Source: Hymenobacter sp. 15J16-1T3B (GTDB taxonomy: Bacteria; Bacteroidota; Bacteroidia; Cytophagales; Hymenobacteraceae). From it: a stretch of 64,000 nucleotides of DNA. Below are positions 33,924 to 42,091 of this stretch, piece by piece (positions within the stretch are counted from its first letter, which is position 1; each line of letters opens with the position of its first letter). The translations under genes were made by a program, and so were the position numbers. Below the pieces are notes generated by a model that worked only from the letters and a program-made list of their open reading frames with translations, was not told the origin of the DNA and did not search any database. The stretch is taken from assembly GCF_020711235.1 (NCBI RefSeq), contig NZ_JAJFAV010000014.1:1-64000 (forward strand). Direction: 5' to 3'.

Positions 33924-34997
33924 ATGATTACTCGCGTTGCCCGTCGCCTGTTCGGCGCTGCCCTGTGCCTCGCGCCGTTGCTGGGCCGGGCGCAGGCCCC
34001 GGAGCAGATACAAGCCCTGATCAAAGAAGGCATTGCCCTCTACGACGAGGGCCGGCTTAACCAAGCCGCGGCCAAGTACCAGGAGGCCCTCAAGCTCGAC
34101 CCGGCCAGCACCTACGCCAAAACCGAGCTGGCCCTAACCTACGAAGGCCTCGACCGCCACGCCGACGCGGCCGCGCTCTGCAAAGAGGTGCTGGCGGCCC
34201 CGGGCTACCGGGCCGAGCCCAGCATCTACGTCACCTACGGCAACGCGCTCGACGGACTGAAGCAGCCCCGGGAAGCGGTGAAAACCTACGAGCAGGGGCT
34301 CAAGAAATTTCCCGCCAGCAACCAGCTCTACTTCAACCTGGGCATTGCGCTGTACGGGCAACACAAGGCCGCCGAGGCCGTGGAGGCGCTGCAGCAGGCC
34401 GTGCGCCTGAACCCGCGCCACGCCAGCGCCCACCTGTTTCTGGGCCTGGTGACGGCCGAAACCGGCAACCGCGTGCCGGCCATCCTGGAGCTGAGCCGCT
34501 ACCTGGTGCTCGAGCCCCGGGGCGAGCGGGCCCGCCACTACCTGCCCCGCCTCGACCAGCTGCTGCGGGGCGGCGCCGAGAAAACCGGCGACAACAGCGT
34601 CACGCTCAACGTCAGCTCGCAGACGCTCAAAGCGGCCAACAGCGGCAAAGGGGCCGACAACTTCGCCCAAACCGACATGTTGCTCGCGATGATGGCCGCC
34701 CTGGACTACGACGACGACAACAAGGACAAGACCACCACGGAGCGCACCGCCGAAAAGCTCAACGATTTGATCGGCAATCTGTCGGCAAAGGGCAGCGGCA
34801 GCCACCGGGGCTTCGTGTGGGACTACTACGTGCCGTACTTCCAGGAAATGAAGCGCAAGGACTACGTGCCGGTGTTTGCGTACCTGATCCGCTCGGCCCA
34901 GAGCGAGGAGCCCGACGTGCAGCAGTGGCTGTTGGCGCACACGGTCCAGGTGGAGGTGTTTCAGGAGTGGTCGAAAACCTACCAGTGGCCTAAGTAA
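33924..34997 (+). CDS. exported TPR-repeat protein
   Basis: 357 residues. Signal peptide (VARRLFGAALCLAPLLGRAQ). Residues about 25-215 form five or so tetratricopeptide repeats (IKEGIALYDEGRLNQAAAKY, EALKLDPASTYAKTELALTY, VTYGNALDGLKQPREAVKTY, FNLGIALYGQHKAAEAVEAL). The C-terminal 140 residues are not TPR: they carry a Asp-rich stretch (LDYDDDNKDKTTTERTAEKL) and end with VFQEWSKTYQWPK. A periplasmic protein-protein scaffold is likely. No operon partner. Confidence 0.82.
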   Translation: MITRVARRLFGAALCLAPLLGRAQAPEQIQALIKEGIALYDEGRLNQAAAKYQEALKLDPASTYAKTELALTYEGLDRHADAAALCKEVLAAPGYRAEPSIYVTYGNALDGLKQPREAVKTYEQGLKKFPASNQLYFNLGIALYGQHKAAEAVEALQQAVRLNPRHASAHLFLGLVTAETGNRVPAILELSRYLVLEPRGERARHYLPRLDQLLRGGAEKTGDNSVTLNVSSQTLKAANSGKGADNFAQTDMLLAMMAALDYDDDNKDKTTTERTAEKLNDLIGNLSAKGSGSHRGFVWDYYVPYFQEMKRKDYVPVFAYLIRSAQSEEPDVQQWLLAHTVQVEVFQEWSKTYQWPK

Positions 34998-35211
34998 CGC
35001 GGAGGGTCGTCGGCTTTGCGCGTTGGGGCCCCGCCGCGCTCCGGCCGCTTCCGAGCGGGGGAGAATGTTTGGGCTAATTCAGCGAGCCGAACCGGCCGGG
35101 GCCGCGGCACCAAGTAGCCAAATACCCCGCACAACCGGCCTGCCAGGCACGCGAAGCCGGTTTGGTACGTTACAGGGAGTGGCCGAAACGCAATGCCGGC
35201 CGCAAGAACCA

Positions 35212-35634
35212 ATGGACATCATGAGCAAAGAAGCCGCGGCGCTGCCTCCCCGCCGCATCGTGCCGGCGCACCCCGCTGATTACCAGGCCGTGCACAACCT
35301 GCGGCGGGTCGACGACGACCGGATTCTGGCGGAACTCGACGGGCTGCTGGCTTGGACGCAGGACGGCACCTGGCCGGTGGCGCGGGGCGTGGGCGAGGTG
35401 CTGGCCCTGCATTTTCCCGTCATTCGGCCGGCCGTTTTGCAAATTTTGCGCGGAGCGGATGCGCGCTGGAAACACGCGTTTCTTGGTTTGGTCGTCGACC
35501 CCGTGCTGCGGGCGCAGGCCGATGCCGACGTGCTGCGCGAACTGCGCCGCTTGGCGCAGCACCCCACGCCGGCCGAACAAGCCGAGCACGTGGCGGAGCG
35601 GGCGCTAGCCCTGCTCGACGACCTGGGCCTCTAG
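35212..35634 (+). CDS. DUF5071 domain protein
   Basis: 140 residues. The sequence LLAWTQDGTWPVARGVGEVL, ILRGADARWKHAFLGLVVDP and LRRLAQHPTPAEQAEHVAE match the DUF5071 family, an alpha-helical HEAT-like protein of unknown function seen in many soil bacteria and sometimes listed among immunity-like proteins. The ATG at 35212 (MDIMSKEAA) is used; an ATG three codons later is equally possible. It ends 8 bp from the convergent ruvC stop. Confidence 0.75.
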   Translation: MDIMSKEAAALPPRRIVPAHPADYQAVHNLRRVDDDRILAELDGLLAWTQDGTWPVARGVGEVLALHFPVIRPAVLQILRGADARWKHAFLGLVVDPVLRAQADADVLRELRRLAQHPTPAEQAEHVAERALALLDDLGL

Positions 35635-35642
35635 CGGTGGAG

Positions 35643-36281
35643 TTAGGCGGCCGGTTTTTTGCGGGCGGCCACGGCCTTTTTGCCGGCTACCGGCGCCGCC
35701 AGCTTGTCGGGGTTGTCGGCCAGAAACTTGCCCCAGCTCTTGCCGCCGGCCTTCACGTTGTTGCCCTTCTGGTGGTGGTGGCACATGGCCACGGCCAGTG
35801 CGTCGGTGGCGTCGAAAAACTTCGGGGCATCCTCTGCGGGTAGCTTGAGCGTCTGGCGCAACATGCTGGCCACCTGTTCCTTGCTGGCAGCCCCCGAGCC
35901 CGTTACCGACTGCTTGACCTTCGTCGGGGCGTATTCCACGTACGGAATCTGGCGGGAGAGGCAGGCGGCAATGGCCACGCCCTGGGCCCGGCCCAGTTTG
36001 AGCATGCTTTGCACGTTGGCTCCGTAGAAGGGTGCTTCGATGGCCAGCTCATCGGGCAGGAACTCCTCGATGAGCTCGATCATGCGGTCGAAGATCTTCT
36101 TTAATTTTACTGCGTGATTGGACCCAAACGCCTTGAGATTGATGACGTCGTAGCGCAGCACCTGCACGCGTTGCCCGGTGACCTCAATCACGGCGTAGCC
36201 CATGATTTGGGTGCCCGGGTCGACGCCCATGATAATCTTGGGCAAATCGGGCAGGGAAGCGGAGGGGAGGAAAGCAGCCAT
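35643..36281 (-). CDS. ruvC: crossover junction endodeoxyribonuclease RuvC
   Basis: 212 residues. Resolves Holliday junctions with RuvAB during recombination. The acidic active site of the RNase H-like fold is visible: Asp in IIMGVDPGTQIMGYAV, Glu in LAIEAPFYGANVQSMLKLGR, and the C-terminal His/Asp pair in FFDATDALAVAMCHHHQKG. The tail after about 175 is Lys/Ala-rich (APVAGKKAVAARKKPAA), common in this phylum. A perfect TAACTTTG -7 box lies 7 bp before the start, implying a very short leader. Confidence 0.95.
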   Translation of the reverse strand: MAAFLPSASLPDLPKIIMGVDPGTQIMGYAVIEVTGQRVQVLRYDVINLKAFGSNHAVKLKKIFDRMIELIEEFLPDELAIEAPFYGANVQSMLKLGRAQGVAIAACLSRQIPYVEYAPTKVKQSVTGSGAASKEQVASMLRQTLKLPAEDAPKFFDATDALAVAMCHHHQKGNNVKAGGKSWGKFLADNPDKLAAPVAGKKAVAARKKPAA

Positions 36282-36287
36282 TCACCC

Positions 36288-36295
36288 CAAAGTTA
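36288..36295 (-). promoter_or_regulatory. -7 box of ruvC
   Basis: caaagtta on the plus strand, that is TAACTTTG on the minus strand, a perfect Bacteroidota -7 element 7 bp upstream of the ruvC start codon. Confidence 0.45.
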
Positions 36296-36353
36296 CGCAA
36301 CGAAACCCCGGCACGCTGCTAGTGCGGCCCGCCGGCGGCGCCTGCGCCCCTGG

Positions 36354-37319
36354 GTGGTGGCCGGCAAGCTGGCCGTTACGGCCCTCACACTCTGGCTGCT
36401 GTGGCAGTCGGTGGTGGCCGACCGGGCCACGGCCGCTGCCTGGCGCGGCCTGCTCACCGACGCGCAACGCGGCCCGGCCCTGGCGGCCCTGCTGCTGGTG
36501 CCCCTGAACTGGGCCCTCGAAGCGTGGAAGTGGTGGCGCCTGGCCCGGCACCTGGAGCCGGTGTCGTACGGGCGCAGCTTCCGGGCCGTGCTCACGGGCC
36601 TCACGCTGGGCTTCGTCACGCCCAACCGCGTGGGCGACTACGCCGGCCGCCTGCTTGAACTCAAAAACCGCCGCCCCGAAGCGCTGGGCGCCGTGTTTCT
36701 GGGCCGTTACTGCCAGCTGGTCATTACCCTGCTGGCCGGTTCGCTGGGCGTGCTCTACTTCGTGATGCGCTACCTGGGCGGGCAGTACCCGCTGGTGGCC
36801 GCCGGCCTGACGCTCACGGCCGCCGTGGGCAACGCCCTGGTGCTGCTGCCGCTCTACCGCAGCCGCCTGCTGCTGACGGCCGTGCTGCAATGGCGGCCCC
36901 TGCGGCGGTTTCAGCGCTACACGGCCAACCTGCCGCATTACCCCGCGCACGTGTTGCACCAGGTGCTGCTGCTCTCGGGCCTGCGCTACGCGGTGTTCAC
37001 GGCGCAATTCGGACTGCTGCTCTGGGCCTACGGCGCCACGGCCCCGGTGGGGGCGGCGCTGGCCGCCATTGCGGGCACGTTTCTGCTCAAGTCCCTGGTG
37101 CCCTCGCTGAACGCGCTGACCGACGTGGGCGCCCGGGAGCTGTCGGCCACCCATTTGTTCGGGCTGCTCGGGCTGCCGGTGCTGCCGGTGTTGTCGGCCA
37201 GCCTGAGCTTGTGGGTGCTCAACATTGCCCTGCCCAGCGCCGCCGGCCTGCTGTTTGTGCTGCGGCTGAAGGTGCTGCGCCGCACCGGCCGCAAGCACCG
37301 CAACGCCGCCCGCGCATGA
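36354..37319 (+). CDS. lysylphosphatidylglycerol synthase-like (YbhN/flippase-like) membrane protein
   Basis: About 321 residues if started at the GTG at 36354; no in-frame ATG exists between the ruvC start and the first membrane helix, so the start is uncertain (the frame stays open upstream into ruvC). Seven to eight membrane helices (GKLAVTALTLWLLWQSVV, GPALAALLLVPLNWALEA, LVITLLAGSLGVLYFVM, LSGLRYAVFTAQFGLLLWAY, VLPVLSASLSLWVLNIALP). The GLTLGFVTPNRVGDYAGRL loop and the FLLKSLVPSLNALTDVGARE loop are typical of the LPG_synthase_TM/UPF0104 family. It overlaps the following glycosyltransferase by 4 bp (ATGA), so the two probably act together on a lipid-linked sugar or lipid flip. Confidence 0.82.
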   Translation: MVAGKLAVTALTLWLLWQSVVADRATAAAWRGLLTDAQRGPALAALLLVPLNWALEAWKWWRLARHLEPVSYGRSFRAVLTGLTLGFVTPNRVGDYAGRLLELKNRRPEALGAVFLGRYCQLVITLLAGSLGVLYFVMRYLGGQYPLVAAGLTLTAAVGNALVLLPLYRSRLLLTAVLQWRPLRRFQRYTANLPHYPAHVLHQVLLLSGLRYAVFTAQFGLLLWAYGATAPVGAALAAIAGTFLLKSLVPSLNALTDVGARELSATHLFGLLGLPVLPVLSASLSLWVLNIALPSAAGLLFVLRLKVLRRTGRKHRNAARA

Positions 37320-38485
37320 GCGGGGCCGCTTGGCTGGGCCTGCTGCTGACGCTGCCCGCGGTTCTCTACGCCGGGGTGTTTGCGCGCTACCGCCGGGCCT
37401 GGGGCCGGCTCCGGCTGGGCCAGCCGCTCGACGCCGCCCAACCGCTCCCGGCCGCCGGGCTGCAAGCGTCCGTTATCATTGCCGCCCGCAACGAAGCCTC
37501 CGCGCTGCCCGCGCTGCTGGCCGATTTGGGCCGCCAAACCTGGCTGGGCGCGGCGCCGCCCTTCGAAGTTATCGTGGTCGACGACCACAGTACCGACGCC
37601 ACCGCCGATGTGGTGCGCGCCGCAACGGTGGGCAGCCCGTTTCCGCTCCGTCTGCTGACGCTGGCGGCGCTGCCGGGCCAGCCGACGGGCAAAAAAGCCG
37701 CCGTCGAAGCCGCCTTGGCCGTAGCGCAAGCTCCCTGGGTCATTTGCACCGATGCCGACTGTCGCGTATCGGAGGGCTGGCTGGCCCGCTACGCGCCTTA
37801 CTTCGCCGCGCCCGGGGTGCAGCTGGTCAGCGGCCCGGTGCTGCTCACGGGCCGGGGGCTGCTGGCCGAATTGCAGGGCCTCGAGCTGGCGGCGCTGGTG
37901 GCTACCGGCGCGGCCAGCATAGCCCAGGCGGCGCCCACCATGTGCAACGGCGCCAACCTGGCTTACCGCCGCGCCGCCTTTGCCGAGGTGGGCGGCTTCC
38001 GCGGCAACGACCACCTGCCCAGCGGCGACGACGAGTTTCTGCTCCACAAGCTGGCGGCCCGCTACCCCCAGGGCATCCGCTTCGTGCACAGCCCGGACGC
38101 CACGGTGCGCACCGCGGCCCAGCCCACGCTCGGGGCTCTGCTGCAGCAACGGGTGCGCTGGGCCAGCAAGTGGCGGCACTACCAGCCCGGCGGCGCCTCG
38201 CGCGGGCTGGCCCTGCTCGTGCTCGGCGCCAACGTGAGCCTGTACCTGCTGGCGCTGCTGCTCGTCGCCCAGCCGGCAGCCTGGCCCTGGGCCGCGGCCG
38301 GCTGGGCGCTCAAGCTCGGCGCGGATGCGTGGTTTTTGACGCCGGTGCTCGGCTTTTTCGGGCGCCGCCGCTGGCTGCGGCTGGTGCCGCTGCTGCAGCT
38401 GCTGTACCCGCCTTACGCCCTGGCCGTGGGGCTACTGGGGCTGCGCGGCGGCTACCGCTGGAAGGGGCGGCAGGTGCGCGCCTAG
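37316..38485 (+). CDS. membrane glycosyltransferase family 2
   Basis: 389 residues. An N-terminal membrane helix (AAWLGLLLTLPAVLYAGVFA), a GT-A domain with ASVIIAARNEASALPALLAD, VIVVDDHSTDAT, the DxD-like ICTDADCRVSEGW, PSGDDEFLLHK and the QQRVRWASKW motif (Q/RxxRW of processive or polyisoprenyl-type GT2), then three C-terminal membrane helices. It transfers a sugar from a nucleotide sugar to a lipid or polymer at the inner membrane. It is translationally coupled to the flippase-like gene before it. The acceptor is unknown. Confidence 0.88.
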   Translation: MSGAAWLGLLLTLPAVLYAGVFARYRRAWGRLRLGQPLDAAQPLPAAGLQASVIIAARNEASALPALLADLGRQTWLGAAPPFEVIVVDDHSTDATADVVRAATVGSPFPLRLLTLAALPGQPTGKKAAVEAALAVAQAPWVICTDADCRVSEGWLARYAPYFAAPGVQLVSGPVLLTGRGLLAELQGLELAALVATGAASIAQAAPTMCNGANLAYRRAAFAEVGGFRGNDHLPSGDDEFLLHKLAARYPQGIRFVHSPDATVRTAAQPTLGALLQQRVRWASKWRHYQPGGASRGLALLVLGANVSLYLLALLLVAQPAAWPWAAAGWALKLGADAWFLTPVLGFFGRRRWLRLVPLLQLLYPPYALAVGLLGLRGGYRWKGRQVRA

Positions 38486-38512
38486 TCGGGCCGCAGAAAT
38501 CGACGAAAAAGC

Positions 38513-38544
38513 TTGGCTGACCACACGGCAGGGGCTACTTTTTG
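38513..38544 (+). promoter_or_regulatory. promoter of the cytochrome c gene
   Basis: TTG (38513-38515), 20 nt, then TACTTTTTG (38536-38544), the -7 element with one extra T. It lies 36 bp before the ATG. Confidence 0.45.
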
Positions 38545-38580
38545 GCCGATTTCAACGTGCCCCAATTAGCCCCGTTTGCC

Positions 38581-39114
38581 ATGTCCCGTAATGCCCTGAC
38601 GCTGGTATTTCCAGTTGCCGTAGCGCTGCTCGTGTGCAGCCTTGTCGTCTTGTTTCTGACCGCCACCGGCCTGGAGCCGGGGCCTGCGGCCGAAGAACCC
38701 TACGCCGCGGCTACCGCCGATTCGGTGCGGGCCGCTACCACACCCGGCCAAGACTCGCTGTACCTGGCCTCATTAAATCTGTCGGCGGCTGACGCGGAGG
38801 CCGTGGCCGCTGGCGACGCCCTTTTCAAAGGCAACTGCGCCCAGTGCCACGCCATCAACGACGTGGTGGTCGGCCCGGCGCTGGCCGGCATCGACAAGCG
38901 CCGCCCGCTGCCGTGGATTATCAAGTGGGTGAAAAACTCCAGCCGGGTAATTGCCAGTGGCGACGAGTACGCCGTGAAAGTCTTCAACCAGTACCAGAAG
39001 CAGCAGATGCCCAGCTTCAACCTCACGGACGATGAAATCCGCAGCATCGTGAAGTACGTGAGCAGGCAGGAAGGGGCGCCCAACGTGGGTGTCGATGCGG
39101 TGGCGGTCAATTAG
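38581..39114 (+). CDS. membrane-anchored c-type cytochrome
   Basis: 177 residues. N-terminal membrane anchor or uncleaved signal (LVFPVAVALLVCSLVVLFLT), a short linker, then one cytochrome c domain with the haem site CAQCH (Cys86, Cys89, His90) and the distal Met143 in QQMPSFNLTDDEIRSIVKYV. It carries electrons in the periplasm. The single-haem, anchored format fits a donor to a terminal oxidase, but no oxidase genes are adjacent. Confidence 0.9.
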   Translation: MSRNALTLVFPVAVALLVCSLVVLFLTATGLEPGPAAEEPYAAATADSVRAATTPGQDSLYLASLNLSAADAEAVAAGDALFKGNCAQCHAINDVVVGPALAGIDKRRPLPWIIKWVKNSSRVIASGDEYAVKVFNQYQKQQMPSFNLTDDEIRSIVKYVSRQEGAPNVGVDAVAVN

Positions 39115-39131
39115 GCCCAGACTAGCCGCGG

Positions 39132-39164
39132 TTGCGCATTCCTGCCCCGCCGATGATACCTTTG
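39132..39164 (+). promoter_or_regulatory. promoter of the small-protein/permease operon
   Basis: TTG (39132-39134), 22 nt, perfect TACCTTTG (39157-39164), 23 bp before the GTG start. Best example of the motif in the window. Confidence 0.6.
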
Positions 39165-39186
39165 TCCATCATCAGCCGAGCCCCCC

Positions 39187-39444
39187 GTGACCGACGCCGA
39201 ATTCGATATCCTCGACGAGCTGTACTTCGTCGCTTCGTTTAACGACTTGCTGCAGCGCACCCAACTGCCCGCCGCCGAGCTGGAGCAGGGCCTGCGCAGC
39301 CTGCTGGAGCAGGGCTTGGTGCGCTGCTACTGGCCCGACCCCGACACCGAGCTGGCCTACGAGCCCACGTCCTTCGGCGCGCTGCGGCAGGACTGCTTTT
39401 TCCTCGCCTCCAAGGAAGGCCTGCTGCAGCACAACACGCGCTGA
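39187..39444 (+). CDS. 85-residue winged-helix-like small protein
   Basis: Starts with GTG. The sequence DAEFDILDELYFVASFNDLL, AELEQGLRSLLEQGLVRCYW, then a strand, looks like a small winged-helix fold (helix-turn-helix plus wing) with an acidic N-terminus, but DNA binding is unproven. The stop overlaps the start of the ABC permease (TGATG), so the two are translated together, which is unusual for a transport gene. A specific accessory role for the permease is inference. Confidence 0.7.
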   Translation: MTDAEFDILDELYFVASFNDLLQRTQLPAAELEQGLRSLLEQGLVRCYWPDPDTELAYEPTSFGALRQDCFFLASKEGLLQHNTR

Positions 39445-40619
39445 TGGCGGCTCCCGTTCTACATCCGCCCGCCGCGGCGCCGGTGCGTACGCCCGGTTAC
39501 TACGTGCGGCGGCGCCTGCTGCGCAACACGCCCGCCGTGGCCGGCGCTGCGTTCATCCTGCTCTGCAGCTTGGTAGCCGTGCTCGGCTACCTCATTCTGC
39601 CCGATCCTTCGCCCGACGCCAACAACAGCTTGGTGCAGCTGCAGAAGCAGCCGCCCGGCTTCCGCGCCACCATTCTGCACCTGCCGCTGGCCGATTCAGC
39701 CGGGGAGGCGCCGGGCCTGGGCGGGCGCTGGCTGGGCGGCGTGCCCGCCCGCACCGAGGAAGTGCCCATCGGCGGTTGGCAGGTGCAGGGCGACACGCTG
39801 GTGGTGCAGCCGTTTCAGGCCAAGGGCACCCTGCCCGAGCCCGCCCGCCGCTACGCCCTGAGCCGTGTGGCCGGCCACGCTGGACCTCCCGCCGCGCTGC
39901 GGGCCGAAATCGAGCGGGACCGAATCAGCCAGCGCACCTACTGGTTGGGCACCGACAAAGCCGGCCGCGACGAACTGAGCCGCCTGCTGCTGGGCACGCG
40001 CATTTCGCTGGGCATCGGGCTGGTGGCGGTGCTCATTTCGCTGGCCATCGGCGTGGCGGTGGGGGCAGTGGCTGGCTACACCGGCGGCTGGCTCGATTCA
40101 CTTTTGCTGGGCGTAATGACCGTGGTGTGGAGCATTCCGGGTATCATGCTGGTAATTGCCATTTCGCTGGCCTTTGGCTCTAAAGGCGTGTGGACCAGCT
40201 TCGTCGCCGTGGGCCTGACCATGTGGGTGGACGTGGCGCGGGTGGTGCGCGGGCAACTGCTGAGCCTGCGCGAAAAAACCTTCGTGGAGGCCGGCCGCGT
40301 ACTAGGCTTGCCGACGAGTCGCCTGCTGATCCGTCACCTGCTGCCCAACCTGCTCGGCCCGCTCATTGTCATTGCCACCAGCAACTTCGCCGCCGCCATC
40401 CTGCTCGAAGCCGGCCTGAGCTTCCTCGGGCTGGGCGTGCAGCCACCGGCCCCGTCCTGGGGCCTGATGGTCAACGAAGGGTTCCAACTGCTGGGCACCC
40501 AGGCCGGTTTGTGGCTTACGCTGCTGCCCGGTGCGGCCATTAGCCTGCTGGTGCTTAGCTTTAACCTGCTCGGCAACGGCCTGCGCGACGCTTACGACCC
40601 CAAAACTCCGCTACAGTAG
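39444..40619 (+). CDS. ABC transporter permease, OppC/DppC type
   Basis: 391 residues. N-terminal membrane helix (VAGAAFILLCSLVAVLGYLI), a periplasmic insertion of about 120 residues (longer than in classical DppC), the DKAGRDELSRLLLGTRISLG motif at the start of the permease core, five more helices, the EAA-type loop (EAGRVLGLPTSRLLIRHLLP) and the C-terminal signature EAGLSFLGLGVQPPAPSWG. It should move oligopeptides or similar solutes. No OppB, ATPase or binding-protein gene is next to it, so the rest of the transporter is elsewhere. Its stop codon region forms the left arm of an 18-bp inverted repeat. Confidence 0.92.
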   Translation: MAAPVLHPPAAAPVRTPGYYVRRRLLRNTPAVAGAAFILLCSLVAVLGYLILPDPSPDANNSLVQLQKQPPGFRATILHLPLADSAGEAPGLGGRWLGGVPARTEEVPIGGWQVQGDTLVVQPFQAKGTLPEPARRYALSRVAGHAGPPAALRAEIERDRISQRTYWLGTDKAGRDELSRLLLGTRISLGIGLVAVLISLAIGVAVGAVAGYTGGWLDSLLLGVMTVVWSIPGIMLVIAISLAFGSKGVWTSFVAVGLTMWVDVARVVRGQLLSLREKTFVEAGRVLGLPTSRLLIRHLLPNLLGPLIVIATSNFAAAILLEAGLSFLGLGVQPPAPSWGLMVNEGFQLLGTQAGLWLTLLPGAAISLLVLSFNLLGNGLRDAYDPKTPLQ

Positions 40620-40718
40620 GGTAGGAGGGCAAGAGGGTGTGGGAGTAGGAGGTGAAATTATTTCATCTCCCAACCCCCGACCCTTTTGCTACCTCACAAA
40701 CTCTTGCCCTCCTACCCT
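40618..40718. repeat. long inverted repeat between the permease and the phosphatase genes
   Basis: The arms 40618-40635 (agggtaggagggcaagag) and 40701-40718 are exact reverse complements, 18 bp each; the interior (about 65 nt) also folds back around ggaggtgaaa-ttat-ttcatctcc. The left arm covers the last bases of the permease stop codon; the right arm ends 14 bp before the phosphatase ATG. Likely a terminator, RNA processing signal or dispersed palindrome. Confidence 0.75.
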
Positions 40719-40732
40719 CATACCCCGACCTC

Positions 40733-42001
40733 ATGCCCGATACCCTGCGTCCCCTGTCCAAAGAGGAGTACCTGCTACTCAAGCTAAAGGAACGGGAACT
40801 AGCCGCGTTGCTGGAAATTACTCCGGTTATCAACGGCGAGCCGGATGACGATAACCTCTTCAAAATCTTTCAGTTCACCCTGCTGGGCCAGCTGGGCGTA
40901 CGGCAGTTGGCCGTCTACACCGTGCAGGACGGCCAGTGGCGCTGCGCGGTTTCGTTCGGGCCGGGCATGCCCGACTTTCGCGGCGTGACGCTGCCCGAGC
41001 AGCTGCAGCGCTTCCCGCCGGAGCACCCTGTCGGCGTGGCCGATTTGGAGCTGGGGGCGCCCTGGCAGCACTTCGCCTCGGTGCTGCCCGTGCGGCAGAG
41101 CGAGCAAATGCTGGGCTTGGTGTTCATCGGGTTGGCCCACCAGAACTACACGGCCACCGTCGAGGCCCGGCGCGAGGCCGTATCGTTTATCGAGTCGCTG
41201 AGCCAGATGCTGCTCGGGGCCGTGTCGTCGCGGCGGCTGGTGCGCCAGCAGGTGCAGGCCGCGGCCGTGCGCAAGGAAATCGAAATTGCCCAGGAAGTGC
41301 AGGCTATGCTCTTCCCCAACAAGCTGCCCAACGACCAGCACGTGGCCGTGCACGCCACCTACGTGCCCCACACCGCCGTCGGCGGCGACTTCTACGACGT
41401 GGTGGCCATCGACCAGGAGCGGTTTCTCTTCTGCGTGGCCGACGTATCGGGCAAGGGCGTGGGCGCTTCGCTCTTGATGTCGAACTTCCAGGCCGGGCTG
41501 CGCACGCTGCTGCGCCAGCAGGCCGAACTCTCGACCGTCGTGAGCGAGCTGAACAACCTCATCTTCCGCAACTCCGGCGGCGACCGGTTTATCACGGCCT
41601 TCTTTGGGGTGTACAACCGCGCCACGCGCGAGCTGGAGTACGTCAATGCCGGCCATAACGACCCCTTGCTGCTGCCCGACGTGGGCCAGGGCCCCGCGCA
41701 GGTGCTCAAAACCGGCACCATCATGCTCGGGGTGATGGAGGAGCTGCCCATGCTGAAGGTGGGCCGCGTGCCCGTGCCCCCGCACAGCACCCTGCTCAAC
41801 TACACCGACGGCCTGACTGAAGTGTTCAACGAAGCCGGCGACGAGTTCGGGGAAGAAGGCGTGCTGCAAACCATGCGGGAGCACCGCTACCTGCCCCTGC
41901 CCAAGCTGCACGACGAACTGCTGCGCCGCATCACCGCCTTCAACGTGAAGGGCACCCACTACGCCGACGACATTACCATCCTGACCTGCCGCTTCCGCTA
42001 A
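40733..42001 (+). CDS. PP2C-type (SpoIIE family) serine phosphatase with N-terminal sensor domain
   Basis: 422 residues. The N-terminal half (about 20-175) is GAF-like (FKIFQFTLLGQLGVRQLAVY, VLPVRQSEQMLGLVFIGLA), joined by a long coiled helix (VRQQVQAAAVRKEIEIAQEV) to a SpoIIE/RsbU PP2C domain (about 190-422). The latter has Asp ligands in VGGDFYDVVAID, DVSGKGVGASLLMSNFQAG and YTDGLTEVFNEAGDEFG, plus the final HYADDITILTCRF. Such enzymes dephosphorylate anti-sigma-factor antagonists in partner-switching pathways. No antagonist or kinase gene is adjacent. ATG 40733 chosen; the long upstream frame is not family sequence. Confidence 0.92.
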   Translation: MPDTLRPLSKEEYLLLKLKERELAALLEITPVINGEPDDDNLFKIFQFTLLGQLGVRQLAVYTVQDGQWRCAVSFGPGMPDFRGVTLPEQLQRFPPEHPVGVADLELGAPWQHFASVLPVRQSEQMLGLVFIGLAHQNYTATVEARREAVSFIESLSQMLLGAVSSRRLVRQQVQAAAVRKEIEIAQEVQAMLFPNKLPNDQHVAVHATYVPHTAVGGDFYDVVAIDQERFLFCVADVSGKGVGASLLMSNFQAGLRTLLRQQAELSTVVSELNNLIFRNSGGDRFITAFFGVYNRATRELEYVNAGHNDPLLLPDVGQGPAQVLKTGTIMLGVMEELPMLKVGRVPVPPHSTLLNYTDGLTEVFNEAGDEFGEEGVLQTMREHRYLPLPKLHDELLRRITAFNVKGTHYADDITILTCRFR

Positions 42002-42091
42002 GCCGAAGCCGCGCTTCGCCGCCCGGGCGCCGCTGCCGCAGGAAAACCACTGCGCCGGCGGCGCCCGGGTGCATTAATACCATCTTCAGCC

